A stretch of 64,000 bases of DNA from positions 1 to 64,000 of the forward strand of contig NZ_VWPY01000021.1 of NCBI RefSeq assembly GCF_011839805.1, read 5' to 3'. Of the stretch, positions 8,474 to 15,792 are shown piece by piece. Each line of letters opens with the position of its first letter. Position 1 is the stretch's first letter. Made by a program: the position numbers and the translations under genes. Below the pieces are notes generated by a model. The model was not told the DNA's origin, ran no database searches, and was given only the letters and a program-made list of their open reading frames with translations. This DNA comes from Kineococcus rubinsiae. GTDB lineage: Bacteria; Actinomycetota; Actinomycetes; Actinomycetales; Kineococcaceae.

Positions 8474-9016
8474 ATGGACACCGGACCCACCAGCACCACG
8501 ACGACGCACCACCTGATGGAGCACTACGCGCTCGTGCCCGGGGAGACGGCGGTGACGTTCCGCACCCGGCACGTCTTCGGCCTGCTCGCCGTCACCGGTG
8601 CCCTGCGTCTCGTGCGGGGCTCGGCGACGGTGGACCCCCGCGACCGCTCGCTGGTCGCGGTGGAGGCCGTGCTCGACGCGCGCAGCTTCGCCTCAGCCAG
8701 CACGGCCCGGGACCGCGTGGTGGCCTCCCCCCGCTTCCTGGACTCCACCGCACACCCGGAGGCCACCTACCGCTCCTCCGGGGTCGAGCGTCGCGACGGC
8801 GGGTGGCTCGTGCGCGGTGAGCTCACCGTCAGGGGCGTCGCGGCGCCGGTCGACCTGCTCGTGGCCCACCGCGCGGGGGCGGACGGCGGCGAGCACGTCA
8901 CCGCCACAGCCGTCGTCGACCGCACCCGCCACGGGATCTCCGTCCCTGCCGCGATGGCGGCCACCGAGCTGCACGTCAGCATCGACGCCCGCGCCGAGCA
9001 CGCGCCGCACGCCTGA
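8474..9016 (+). CDS. YceI-family protein
   Basis: 180 residues of mainly beta pattern. Features typical of the YceI lipocalin-like fold are the opening TAVTFRTRHVFGL, then a stretch on deviations and exclusion (VEAVLDARSFASASTARDRVV, SPRFLDSTAHPEATYRSS), and a final FVIDRT-like segment (VVDRTRHGISV). The family binds polyisoprenoid or amphipathic ligands. No signal peptide is present, so this copy is probably cytosolic. It is the first gene of an operon with an SDR and a PPOX enzyme, divergent from marR. GGAGG precedes the ATG. Confidence 0.85.
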   Translation: MDTGPTSTTTTHHLMEHYALVPGETAVTFRTRHVFGLLAVTGALRLVRGSATVDPRDRSLVAVEAVLDARSFASASTARDRVVASPRFLDSTAHPEATYRSSGVERRDGGWLVRGELTVRGVAAPVDLLVAHRAGADGGEHVTATAVVDRTRHGISVPAAMAATELHVSIDARAEHAPHA

Positions 9017-9087
9017 GTCGCCCGCACCCGCACCGCTCCCGTGCACGACCCCCGCCAGCCGCACCACCACGACCACCGGAGGACCCC

Positions 9088-9852
9088 GTGACCACCGCGA
9101 CACCGCCCCCTTCCCCGCCCGAGCCGACGACCCGTGCGACCGACCACTCCCCCGGCGCCCGCGTGGCGCTCGTCACGGGCGCCAACAAGGGCCTCGGCCG
9201 CGAGACCGTCCGCCGCCTGCTCGCCGCGGGCCTGGACGTCTACCTCGCCTCCCGCGACGCCGAGCGCGGACGGGTCGCCGCCGGCGAGCTCGGCGCGCGA
9301 GCACTGCAGCTGGACATCACCGACGACGCCTCGGTCACCGCCGCCGCCGAGCAGGTGCGGCGCGAGGTCGGGCACCTCGACGTGCTGGTCAACAACGCCG
9401 CCGTCGTCGGCGCCCTGGACCGGACCACCGAACAGGTCGACGCCGAGGACCTGCGCGTCGTGCACGAGACCAACGTGCTCGGTCTGGTCCGGGTCACCCA
9501 CGCGTTCCTGCCCCTGCTGCAGACCTCCCCCGCGGGCGTGGTCGTCAACGTCTCCAGCGGCATGGGCTCCCTCGGACGCACCAGCGACCCCACCGCGATG
9601 GAGTCGCGCTGGCCCTCCCTGGCCTACGCCTCCTCCAAGGCCGCGGTGAACATGCTCACCGTGCAGTACGCCAAGGCCTTCCCCACCCTCCGGATCAACG
9701 CCGTCGACCCCGGCCTGACCGCCACCGACGCGACCGGCGGGATGGGCAAGGACATCACCGAGGGCGTCCAGGCCGCCGTGGCCATGGCCCTCATCGGCGC
9801 CGACGGACCCACCGCCACGTTCACCGACAGCGACGGGCCCGTCCCGTGGTGA
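9088..9852 (+). CDS. Short-chain dehydrogenase/reductase
   Basis: 254 residues. The cofactor motif TGANKGLG is at 30-37, the NNAAV segment follows, and the active site is Ser of VSSG with Tyr180 and Lys184 (YASSK). A Gly-Ala-Asn-Lys start to the glycine motif and the insert around the active Tyr resemble carbonyl-reductase-like SDRs that use NADPH. GGAGG precedes the GTG start. The stop overlaps the next gene by GTGA. The substrate is unknown; with YceI and PPOX partners under a MarR regulator a role in handling a lipophilic or aromatic compound is possible (inference). Confidence 0.9.
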   Translation: MTTATPPPSPPEPTTRATDHSPGARVALVTGANKGLGRETVRRLLAAGLDVYLASRDAERGRVAAGELGARALQLDITDDASVTAAAEQVRREVGHLDVLVNNAAVVGALDRTTEQVDAEDLRVVHETNVLGLVRVTHAFLPLLQTSPAGVVVNVSSGMGSLGRTSDPTAMESRWPSLAYASSKAAVNMLTVQYAKAFPTLRINAVDPGLTATDATGGMGKDITEGVQAAVAMALIGADGPTATFTDSDGPVPW

Positions 9853-10286
9853 GCGCCCCGTCCGGCGCCCGCCCGCCTGCGGCCTTCACCGCCCTGGGGG
9901 CCGAGCGCTTCGTCTCCCTCACCACGTTCCGCCGCGACGGCGGTGCGGTCGCCACCCCGGTGTGGATCGCCCGTCTCGGCGAGGACCTGGTCGTCACGAC
10001 ACCGGCCGGCAGCGGCAAGCTGAAGCGGCTGCGCCACGACACCCGCGTCCTGCTGAGCCCCTGCGGCCGCTTCGGCGAGGTCACCCCCGGCGCGCCCGTC
10101 GTCGAGGCCGTGGCCGAGGTCCTGGGTCACGACCGCGACCACCCGGAGGAGGCGGCGGCCGTCCGCAGCAAGTACGGCCTCGAGCACCGCATCGTCGTGC
10201 CCGTCGAAGCCCTCGTCCGCCGACGACGCAGGGAGAGCACCGAACGGATCGTCCTGCGCCTGCGGCCTCGACCGCTCAGCGGCTGA
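9849..10286 (+). CDS. PPOX-class (pyridoxamine-oxidase-fold) flavin/F420 oxidoreductase
   Basis: 145 residues with the split-barrel flavin-binding pattern: FVSLTTFRRDGGAVATPVWIA, the beta pair LVVTTPAGSGKLKRLRHDTRVLLSPC and a final VPVEA strand. Members bind FMN or F420 and reduce small substrates; TIGR-type PPOX proteins of this length are common in actinobacteria. The start uses the GTGA overlap with the SDR stop; a GTG three bases earlier is equally possible. It ends the MarR-flanked operon. Confidence 0.82.
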   Translation: MSAPSGARPPAAFTALGAERFVSLTTFRRDGGAVATPVWIARLGEDLVVTTPAGSGKLKRLRHDTRVLLSPCGRFGEVTPGAPVVEAVAEVLGHDRDHPEEAAAVRSKYGLEHRIVVPVEALVRRRRRESTERIVLRLRPRPLSG

Positions 10287-10312
10287 ACCGGACGACCGAC
10301 CTCCCGTCCGGT
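10287..10312. terminator. Hairpin between convergent operons
   Basis: ACCGGACG (10287-10294) pairs with CGTCCGGT (10305-10312) around a 10-nt loop, right after the PPOX stop and before the 3' end of the convergent gene. Confidence 0.5.
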
Positions 10313-10355
10313 GCGGGGAGGCGGGCCGCGGGGGAGCACGCGGACCTCGGCGCCC

Positions 10356-11345
10356 TCACGACCGGTAGTCCTCGAGCACGAACAGGTCGCGCCAGTCGTG
10401 CCGCGTCTCCCCGGCCGCCGTGCGCACGACGATGTCGGACTCGTGGACGGGCACCGGGCCCACGTGCTGCTCGCCGGGCCACCACGCGACCCACCAGCCC
10501 TGCCGCAGACTGGCGTGCACGGTCCTGCCGTCCTCGGTGACCACGTCGACACCGTCGACGCCCGCGCCGACGCGACCGGTGGCGAAGGAGTAGACGGTGG
10601 CCGGGTCCTCGTCGCCGGCGTAGCCGATGAAGTCGACGACCGCCCCTCCGGGCGCCGGGCGCCTGGTCTGCGCCGTGGGCGTCAGCGTCGCGCTCGAGAC
10701 CCCGCCGCCCTCGCGCATCGTCTGGCACTCGACGACGTCCACACCGATGCGCACCAGGGTGATCGCGCCGGGGCCGCGCCGGTCGCTGAGCAGGACGTCG
10801 TCGGCGGTCACGGGCCGAGGTCGCCTCGTCGGTTCGTCCGCGGCCCAGGCCGTCGCGCACGCCGTGGCGCGGTCGAGCTCCTGGGAGGCGCTCTGCGGTT
10901 GCGGCGAGGCCGTCCACGACGCGAAGGCCGACTTCTGCGCGCTCGGCACCACGCTCCCGGCGACGTTCAGCGCCACCACCGCACCGGCGACCGCCACACC
11001 GGCCGCGACCCACCGGCGGCGGCCGGCCGCGCGAGGGGCACGAGTCGGTGCGCGGCCCGGGCCGTGCCCCGGCCCTGCAGGCACCCGGCGGCCGACCCGG
11101 GTGCTCCGCGCTCTGCCCGGGGCGGAGGCGGTCGTCCGAGCGGCCGGGACGAGGGCCCCGCCCGGGGTGGCGAGGATCCCCTCCAGCTGCGCTCGGGCGC
11201 GCACCCACTCCTGCGCGCTCGGTTCACGGCCGTGCGCCGGGTCCAGCACCACCAACCGCGCCAGGTCCAGATCGTCGCCACCGGCGGAGGTGCCGCCCGG
11301 CTCGACGTGGACGTCGTCCACGCGCTCGTTCCCGTCGTCGTTCAC
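10356..11345 (-). CDS. Membrane-anchored protein coupled to a sigma factor (anti-sigma-like)
   Basis: 329 residues. A cytosolic, charged N-terminal part (1-110) precedes one membrane helix (about 112-134, WVAAGVAVAGAVVALNVAG). A 190-residue extracytoplasmic domain with several Trp and a WWVAWWPGEQ segment follows. The GTG start overlaps the stop of the sigma gene (GTGA) with AGGAGG 9 nt upstream. Topology and coupling are those of anti-sigma factors, but I cannot see a zinc anti-sigma motif (HxxxCxxC), so the role is inferred from position. A DNA-damage or surface signal is equally unproven. Confidence 0.6.
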   Translation of the reverse strand: MNDDGNERVDDVHVEPGGTSAGGDDLDLARLVVLDPAHGREPSAQEWVRARAQLEGILATPGGALVPAARTTASAPGRARSTRVGRRVPAGPGHGPGRAPTRAPRAAGRRRWVAAGVAVAGAVVALNVAGSVVPSAQKSAFASWTASPQPQSASQELDRATACATAWAADEPTRRPRPVTADDVLLSDRRGPGAITLVRIGVDVVECQTMREGGGVSSATLTPTAQTRRPAPGGAVVDFIGYAGDEDPATVYSFATGRVGAGVDGVDVVTEDGRTVHASLRQGWWVAWWPGEQHVGPVPVHESDIVVRTAAGETRHDWRDLFVLEDYRS

Positions 11346-12121
11346 GCTGACACTCCTCCTGCTCGGTCCCACGCCACGTCCTGCACGTCCCCTGCTCCTG
11401 CTGTCGAGTCCCCCCTCACCGCGACTCCTGCCGCAGCTCCCCCCGCCCCGCCTGCACGGGAGGCGGGGTCCGTCGGCCCCCGCACGGCACCGGGGCGAGG
11501 ACCGCGCAGGTCGTCGAGGCCCTCGCCCGGGGGTCTGCGGTGCGCGCGAGCGGCACCGGGCCCGTCCGCGTCCTGCTGCGCCCCGAGGGCCTGGCGCAGC
11601 CGGTGCCGCGCCCGCGCCAGGCGCATGGCGACCGTGGACCGCCGGCACCCCAGCACCAGCGCCGCCTCCCGGCCGTCCAGCCCGTCGAAGGCGACCAGGG
11701 CCAGGACCTCGCGGTCACGCGCGCTCAGCGTCGACCAGGCTCGCGCCAGGTCGATGCGCGTGCTCACCGCCTCGGTGCAGTCCTCCTGGCGGTCGCGGTG
11801 CTCCAGCGCGACCCGGACGTCCAGGCCGGCCCGCCGCGACGAGGCCCGCGCGTGGTTGGCCATCGTGTTGCGCGCCACCGTGAACAGCCAGGCGCGCGCC
11901 TCGGACACCGACGCGCGGGGCACGTCGTCCAGCCGCTGCCACGCGACGAGGAACACCTTCGCGACGACGTCCTCGGCCTCGTCCGCGGGCAGGCGCCGCT
12001 CCACGAAGCGGAGCAGGTCGGGGTAGGTCGCGGTGTGCAGCGATCGCAACCGCTCCTCGGCTGAGCCGCCGGCCGGCCACCCGACCACCGCCCCGGCGCC
12101 GTCCGGCACGTCATCGCCCAT
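11342..12121 (-). CDS. RNA polymerase sigma factor, ECF/SigE-like
   Basis: 259 residues. Region 2 (about 27-95) has YPDLLRFVERRLPADEAEDVVAKVFLVAWQRL and ARAWLFTVARNTMANHAR. Region 4 (126-180) has LSARDREVLALVAFDGLDGREAALVLGCRRSTVAMRLARARHRLR broken by normal HTH spacing. A low-complexity Gly/Ala/Arg tail (180-259) is unusual for ECF factors and may be disordered. I chose the ATG at 12121 with GGGGAGG before it; a GTG at 12142 is an alternative. The gene is translationally coupled to a membrane protein, the usual sigma/anti-sigma order. Confidence 0.85.
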   Translation of the reverse strand: MGDDVPDGAGAVVGWPAGGSAEERLRSLHTATYPDLLRFVERRLPADEAEDVVAKVFLVAWQRLDDVPRASVSEARAWLFTVARNTMANHARASSRRAGLDVRVALEHRDRQEDCTEAVSTRIDLARAWSTLSARDREVLALVAFDGLDGREAALVLGCRRSTVAMRLARARHRLRQALGAQQDADGPGAARAHRRPPGEGLDDLRGPRPGAVRGPTDPASRAGGAGGAAAGVAVRGDSTAGAGDVQDVAWDRAGGVSA

Positions 12122-12228
12122 CGGTCCTCCCCGCAACGTCACACCCCCACATGTCCGCTCACGGCCCTCGTGTCACACCCGGGTGCGACCCGTGCGCCGG
12201 GGACCTGCGACGGTCTCCGCTCGATGTG

Positions 12229-12272
12229 TGTCAGCAACCTGACATACACTCGAGGGTGTCAGGTTGCTGACA
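12229..12272. promoter_or_regulatory. Double palindromic operator (two 16-bp TGTCAG-N4-CTGACA sites)
   Basis: Two sites, 12229-12244 and 12257-12272, are exact reverse complements of each other and each is itself TGTCAG-N4-CTGACA. They are 28 bp apart centre to centre and lie between the divergent sigma factor and AlkA-like genes. The form fits a TetR-type dimer binding two helical faces. The regulator is not obvious in this window. Confidence 0.7.
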
Positions 12273-12355
12273 CGTACGGGGCGCCCGCGCACACCGGGCG
12301 GCACCGCCGCCACCGCGCACGACCAGGCCTTCGGGCCGGCGAGGAGCAGCAGGAG

Positions 12356-13222
12356 ATGACGTCGCACGAGACGGAGTTCGAGGTGCTCGGCCCGTGGTCC
12401 CTGGCCACCAGCCGGGCGTTCTGGGAGGGTTTCGCCCCCGCCCCGCTGCCGTCGCCGGGGAACCCGTGCGCCGAGCAGTTGCGCACGGTGTTCCGCGTCG
12501 AGGCCGACTGGTCCCGCACCGAGGCGGCGGTGACCCAGCACGGCGCCGTCGCCACGGTCACCGTGACCGGCGACGGCGACCTGGGCTCGGCGGCCGCCCA
12601 GGTGCGCCGCTTCCTGTCCCTGGACGTCGACGCCCGCGGCTGGCCGGACGTGGCCGACCGCGACCCCGTCATCGCCGACGCCCAGGAGCAGCTGCCCGGC
12701 CTGCGCCCCTGCGGGTTCCACTCGGCCTACGAGGCCGCCTCCTGGGCGGTGCTCTCGCAGCGCCTGCGCCTCACGCAGGCCGCCCGGTTGCGCGACGCGG
12801 TCGTCGCGAGGTGCGGCGAGGCGGGCGCCTTCCCCGCTCCCGCGGTCCTGCTGGCCGCGGACCTGGACCTGCCGGGTCGCAAGGCGGAGTACCTGCACGC
12901 CGTCGCCGGAGCCACCCTCGACGGCGCCCTCGACACCACCGCGCTGAGGTCGCAGGACCCGGACCGGGCCGTCGAGGCGGTGCAGCGGATCACGGGCCTG
13001 GGGCCCTTCAGCGCCGAGCTCGTCGTCCTGCGCGGTGCCGGTGCCCCGGACGGCCTGCCCCGGCACGAAGGTCGCCTCGACGACGAGGTCGCCCGGCGCT
13101 ACGGGCCCGGCCGGTCCCTCGCGGAGGTCTCCGCGGCCTGGCGGCCCTACCGCACCTGGGCCGCCGTCCACCTGCGCGCCCTCGGGGAACGCCGTGCCCG
13201 GTCGGCGGCCGCACCGTCCTGA
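12356..13222 (+). CDS. AlkA-like DNA-3-methyladenine glycosylase (HhH-GPD fold)
   Basis: 288 residues. An N-terminal beta domain (about 1-100) is followed by a helical HhH-GPD core: DPVIADAQEQLPGLRPCGFHSAYEA, AVLSQRLRLTQAARL and the hairpin ITGLGPFSAELVVLRGAGAPD. This is the AlkA/OGG1 layout for removing alkylated bases. The residue that aligns by eye with the catalytic Asp is not Asp: the sequence reads LPRHEG, leaving Glu238 as nearest acid. So activity is uncertain. GAGGAG lies before the ATG. A double palindrome upstream suggests strong control. Confidence 0.78.
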   Translation: MTSHETEFEVLGPWSLATSRAFWEGFAPAPLPSPGNPCAEQLRTVFRVEADWSRTEAAVTQHGAVATVTVTGDGDLGSAAAQVRRFLSLDVDARGWPDVADRDPVIADAQEQLPGLRPCGFHSAYEAASWAVLSQRLRLTQAARLRDAVVARCGEAGAFPAPAVLLAADLDLPGRKAEYLHAVAGATLDGALDTTALRSQDPDRAVEAVQRITGLGPFSAELVVLRGAGAPDGLPRHEGRLDDEVARRYGPGRSLAEVSAAWRPYRTWAAVHLRALGERRARSAAAPS

Positions 13223-13229
13223 CCGGTCG

Positions 13230-13274
13230 TCCCCGCCGTCGGCGGTCAGTCCGCCACCTGCCCGACGGCGGGGA
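13230..13274. terminator. Bidirectional hairpin between convergent genes
   Basis: Thirteen-base perfect arms TCCCCGCCGTCGG (13230-13242) and CCGACGGCGGGGA (13262-13274) with a 19-nt loop. The right arm lies inside the last codons of the minus-strand gene. Confidence 0.55.
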
Positions 13275-13644
13275 ACGCCCGGCGGTGCCAGACGAGGACC
13301 ACCGGGACGAGGAGCAGCTCGACGGCCAGCGCAGCGCTGAACACGGTCGCCGGCCACCCCGTGGCGACCACCGACACCAGGCGTGCCACCCCGCCCAGCA
13401 CGAAGGAGGCGAGGACCAGGCGGGTGACGAGCGCACGCTCTCCAGGACGTCGCAGGGACCACCACAGCAGCAGCCCCACGAGGACCCACACGGCGTTGAG
13501 GAAGCGGTACTCGCTGTCGAAGTAGCGCACCGCGTCCGCCGGGCCCGGCCCGATCGTCAGGCCGCCCACGACGCCCAGCAACCCCGTCCCCACGGGGACC
13601 GCACCCAGCAGACCCACCACGACCACCAGCGCCCGACGCCCCAT
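13246..13644 (-). CDS. Small four-helix membrane protein, DUF4345-like
   Basis: 132 residues with four hydrophobic segments (about 4-28, 48-66, 75-93, 98-118). The conserved-looking FDSEYRFLNAVWVLVGLLLWW resembles the DUF4345 family, small integral membrane proteins of unknown role. The ATG at 13644 is used; upstream sequence in the same frame is low-complexity and unlikely to be coding. It is a single gene convergent with the glycosylase. I cannot assign a function. Confidence 0.6.
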   Translation of the reverse strand: MGRRALVVVVGLLGAVPVGTGLLGVVGGLTIGPGPADAVRYFDSEYRFLNAVWVLVGLLLWWSLRRPGERALVTRLVLASFVLGGVARLVSVVATGWPATVFSAALAVELLLVPVVLVWHRRAFPAVGQVAD

Positions 13645-13949
13645 GGCGCCAGTCAACAGCGCGCTGCTCGACAGCCATCGCTGAACGGCGAGATCGGTGG
13701 ACGAGACCCGCACGGTGACGGGACCAGGCGTGAGCGCGCTCTCACACTCTCGCGCCGGGGGGCACCCGGAACACGCCCCCACCCCTCCGGTGCCGATCGC
13801 GTCGACCTCTGCGAGCCTGCTCGCCACCTCGACGGTCCAGCTGCTCGGGACCCTCGGCCAGACGCCCCGACCGCTCTCCCCGCACGCGGACGACGTCGCC
13901 GCGGACGACTCCGCGGAGAGCGACGACTGACGTCGGCGATGATGCGGCG
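13645..13949. other. Intergenic region, about 300 nt
   Basis: This divergent gap separates the DUF4345-like gene and the polymerase gene. It contains a 10-bp palindrome GAGCGCGCTC at 13732-13741 inside GTGAGC...TCTCAC. A 77-codon ORF (13697-13930, plus) has no ribosome site and no recognisable family, so I do not call it a gene. Confidence 0.4.
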
Positions 13950-15728
13950 GTGTCCCCGTCCGCGCCCGCTCCGGCCCTGCTGGTCGCCGACGGTCCCCCG
14001 ACCCCCGGCGAACCGCTCGCCCTGGTCGTCCTGGCGCGCCACGGCGTCGGCCTCGCCTCCGCCCGCGGCACCTGGTCCGTCGCCGGTCCCCCGGCCCGGC
14101 TCGTGGCCGACCTCGAGGAGCGGCTGCACCCGCGGTGGGTGTGGTGGTCGGCGGCCGGCGCGGTGCGGGCGCTCGGCGGCGACGGCGCCCCGCCCGTGCA
14201 CCTCGCGCGCTGCCACGACCTCGCCGCGGTGCACCGGCTCCTGCACGGCGGGTCGCGGGACGACCCGGCGGCGGTGTGGGCCGCCGCGGCCGGGCTGCCC
14301 GAACCCGCCGCGGGACGGCGCGGGATCGAGCCCCTGCACGGCACGGGCCTGCTCGACCTCGACGGCGGCAGCGACGACGCGCTCGACGAGCGGGGCCAGC
14401 TGTCACCCGCCTGGGCCGACGGCCGGGCCCTGGACGACGACCTCCCGCCCGCGCAGCTGCTCGCCCGCGCCGCCGAGCTGGCGGGCCTGGCGCTGCGCGC
14501 CGCGACGGCCCAGCTCGCCGCGGTCGCGGGGCTGCCCGAGCACCGGGTCTCCCCGGTCGGGGCACCGCTGGCCGTGCAGACCGCGCAGGCCGAGTCGGCG
14601 GCCGCGCTGCTGGCCGTCGAGCTGGAGGCGGTCGGGCTGCCGCTGGACCGCGGCACCGCGGAGGAGATCGTCGGGGCGGCCGTGGGGCCGCGCCCGCGCG
14701 ACGCGGCCGACGACGTGCGGCTGCGCGCGGCCCGCGACGCCCCCGTCACGGCGCAGTTCGGCGGGTCGGCGCTCGACCTGCGCAACCCCGCCCAGGTCCT
14801 GGACGCCCTGCACGGCCTCGGGTTCGACGTGCCCGACACGCGCGCGTGGCGGCTGGAGCGCCTCGCCGGCGCGCACCCCGCGATCGAGGCGCTGCTGCGC
14901 TGGCGCAAGGCCGAGCGGCTCGCGACCACCTACGGGTACGGGTGGCTGGACCGCCACGTCACCGCCGACGGGCGGCTGCGCGGGGCGTGGTCGTCGGCCG
15001 ACGCGGCCGCCGGGCGGATGACCGCGCAGGCCGGGCTGCACAACCTGCCCACGGAGCTGCGGCCCGCCGTCGCCGCCGAGGAGGGCCACGTCCTGGTGCG
15101 CGCCGACCTCGGCCAGGTGGAACCCCGGGTGCTGGCCACGGTGTCGCGCGACCCGGGCCTGGTCGCCGCGACCCTCGACGACGACCTGTACGCGCCCGTC
15201 GCGGCGGCGCTCGCCGCGGACCGCCCCACCGCGAAGGTCGCGGTGCTCGCCGCGATGTACGGGCAGACGTCGGGGACGGCCGGAGAAGCGCTGCGCCGCA
15301 TGGAGAAGGCGTACCCGACGGCGCTGGCCTACCTGCGGGCCGCGGAGGCCGCGGGCCGGGAGGGCCGCGACGTGCGCACCTACGGCGGGCGGCTGCTGCG
15401 CCTGGCCGACGCCGCGGCCAGCGGCCCCGACGCGGCGTTCGCGTCCCGCGGCCGGTTCGCGCGCAACGCCGTCGTCCAGGGCGCGGCGGCGGAGCTGTTC
15501 AAGGCGTGGGCGGCCACCGTCCGCGCCGGGCTCGCGGGGACCGGCGGCCGGATCGTGCTGTGCCTGCACGACGAGCTGCTCCTGCACGTCCCGCGGGACG
15601 ACGCCGACGCGGCGGTCGCGCTGCTGCACACCGCCCTCGCCCAGACCGCCCACCGCTGGGCCGCGGGCAGCGGCGTCCGGTTCGTCGCCGAGGTCGCGGT
15701 CGTCCGGCGCTGGTCGGAGGCGAAGTGA
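13950..15728 (+). CDS. Bifunctional 3'-5' exonuclease/DNA polymerase (PolA-like, family A)
   Basis: 592 residues, much shorter than Pol I because the 5' nuclease is absent. The C-terminal half is a family A polymerase: motif A ADLGQVEPRVL with Asp386, motif B TAKVAVLAAMYGQTSG and motif C LHDELLLHV with Asp541. A degenerate exonuclease-like N-terminus (about 1-200) lacks clear DEDD acids. Such short PolA paralogues occur widely in actinobacteria and are annotated bifunctional 3'-5' exonuclease/polymerase. Their role, perhaps repair synthesis, is poorly known. The GTG start has no strong ribosome site. Confidence 0.85.
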   Translation: MSPSAPAPALLVADGPPTPGEPLALVVLARHGVGLASARGTWSVAGPPARLVADLEERLHPRWVWWSAAGAVRALGGDGAPPVHLARCHDLAAVHRLLHGGSRDDPAAVWAAAAGLPEPAAGRRGIEPLHGTGLLDLDGGSDDALDERGQLSPAWADGRALDDDLPPAQLLARAAELAGLALRAATAQLAAVAGLPEHRVSPVGAPLAVQTAQAESAAALLAVELEAVGLPLDRGTAEEIVGAAVGPRPRDAADDVRLRAARDAPVTAQFGGSALDLRNPAQVLDALHGLGFDVPDTRAWRLERLAGAHPAIEALLRWRKAERLATTYGYGWLDRHVTADGRLRGAWSSADAAAGRMTAQAGLHNLPTELRPAVAAEEGHVLVRADLGQVEPRVLATVSRDPGLVAATLDDDLYAPVAAALAADRPTAKVAVLAAMYGQTSGTAGEALRRMEKAYPTALAYLRAAEAAGREGRDVRTYGGRLLRLADAAASGPDAAFASRGRFARNAVVQGAAAELFKAWAATVRAGLAGTGGRIVLCLHDELLLHVPRDDADAAVALLHTALAQTAHRWAAGSGVRFVAEVAVVRRWSEAK

Positions 15729-15749
15729 CCCGGCGGACCCGCCGCCGGG
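15729..15749. terminator. Hairpin after the polymerase gene
   Basis: CCCGGCGG (15729-15736) pairs with CCGCCGGG (15742-15749) around a 5-nt loop, immediately after the stop codon and before the convergent phosphofructokinase gene. Confidence 0.5.
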
Positions 15750-15792
15750 CCACGTCAGAACACGGGCGGCTCAGGTCGCGAACCGCCTCAGG

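Noticed and set aside
13697-13930. 77-codon plus-strand ORF in the gap before the polymerase gene
   Set aside because: GTG start without ribosome site, Ser/Pro/Ala composition, no recognisable family; likely chance in GC-rich DNA.
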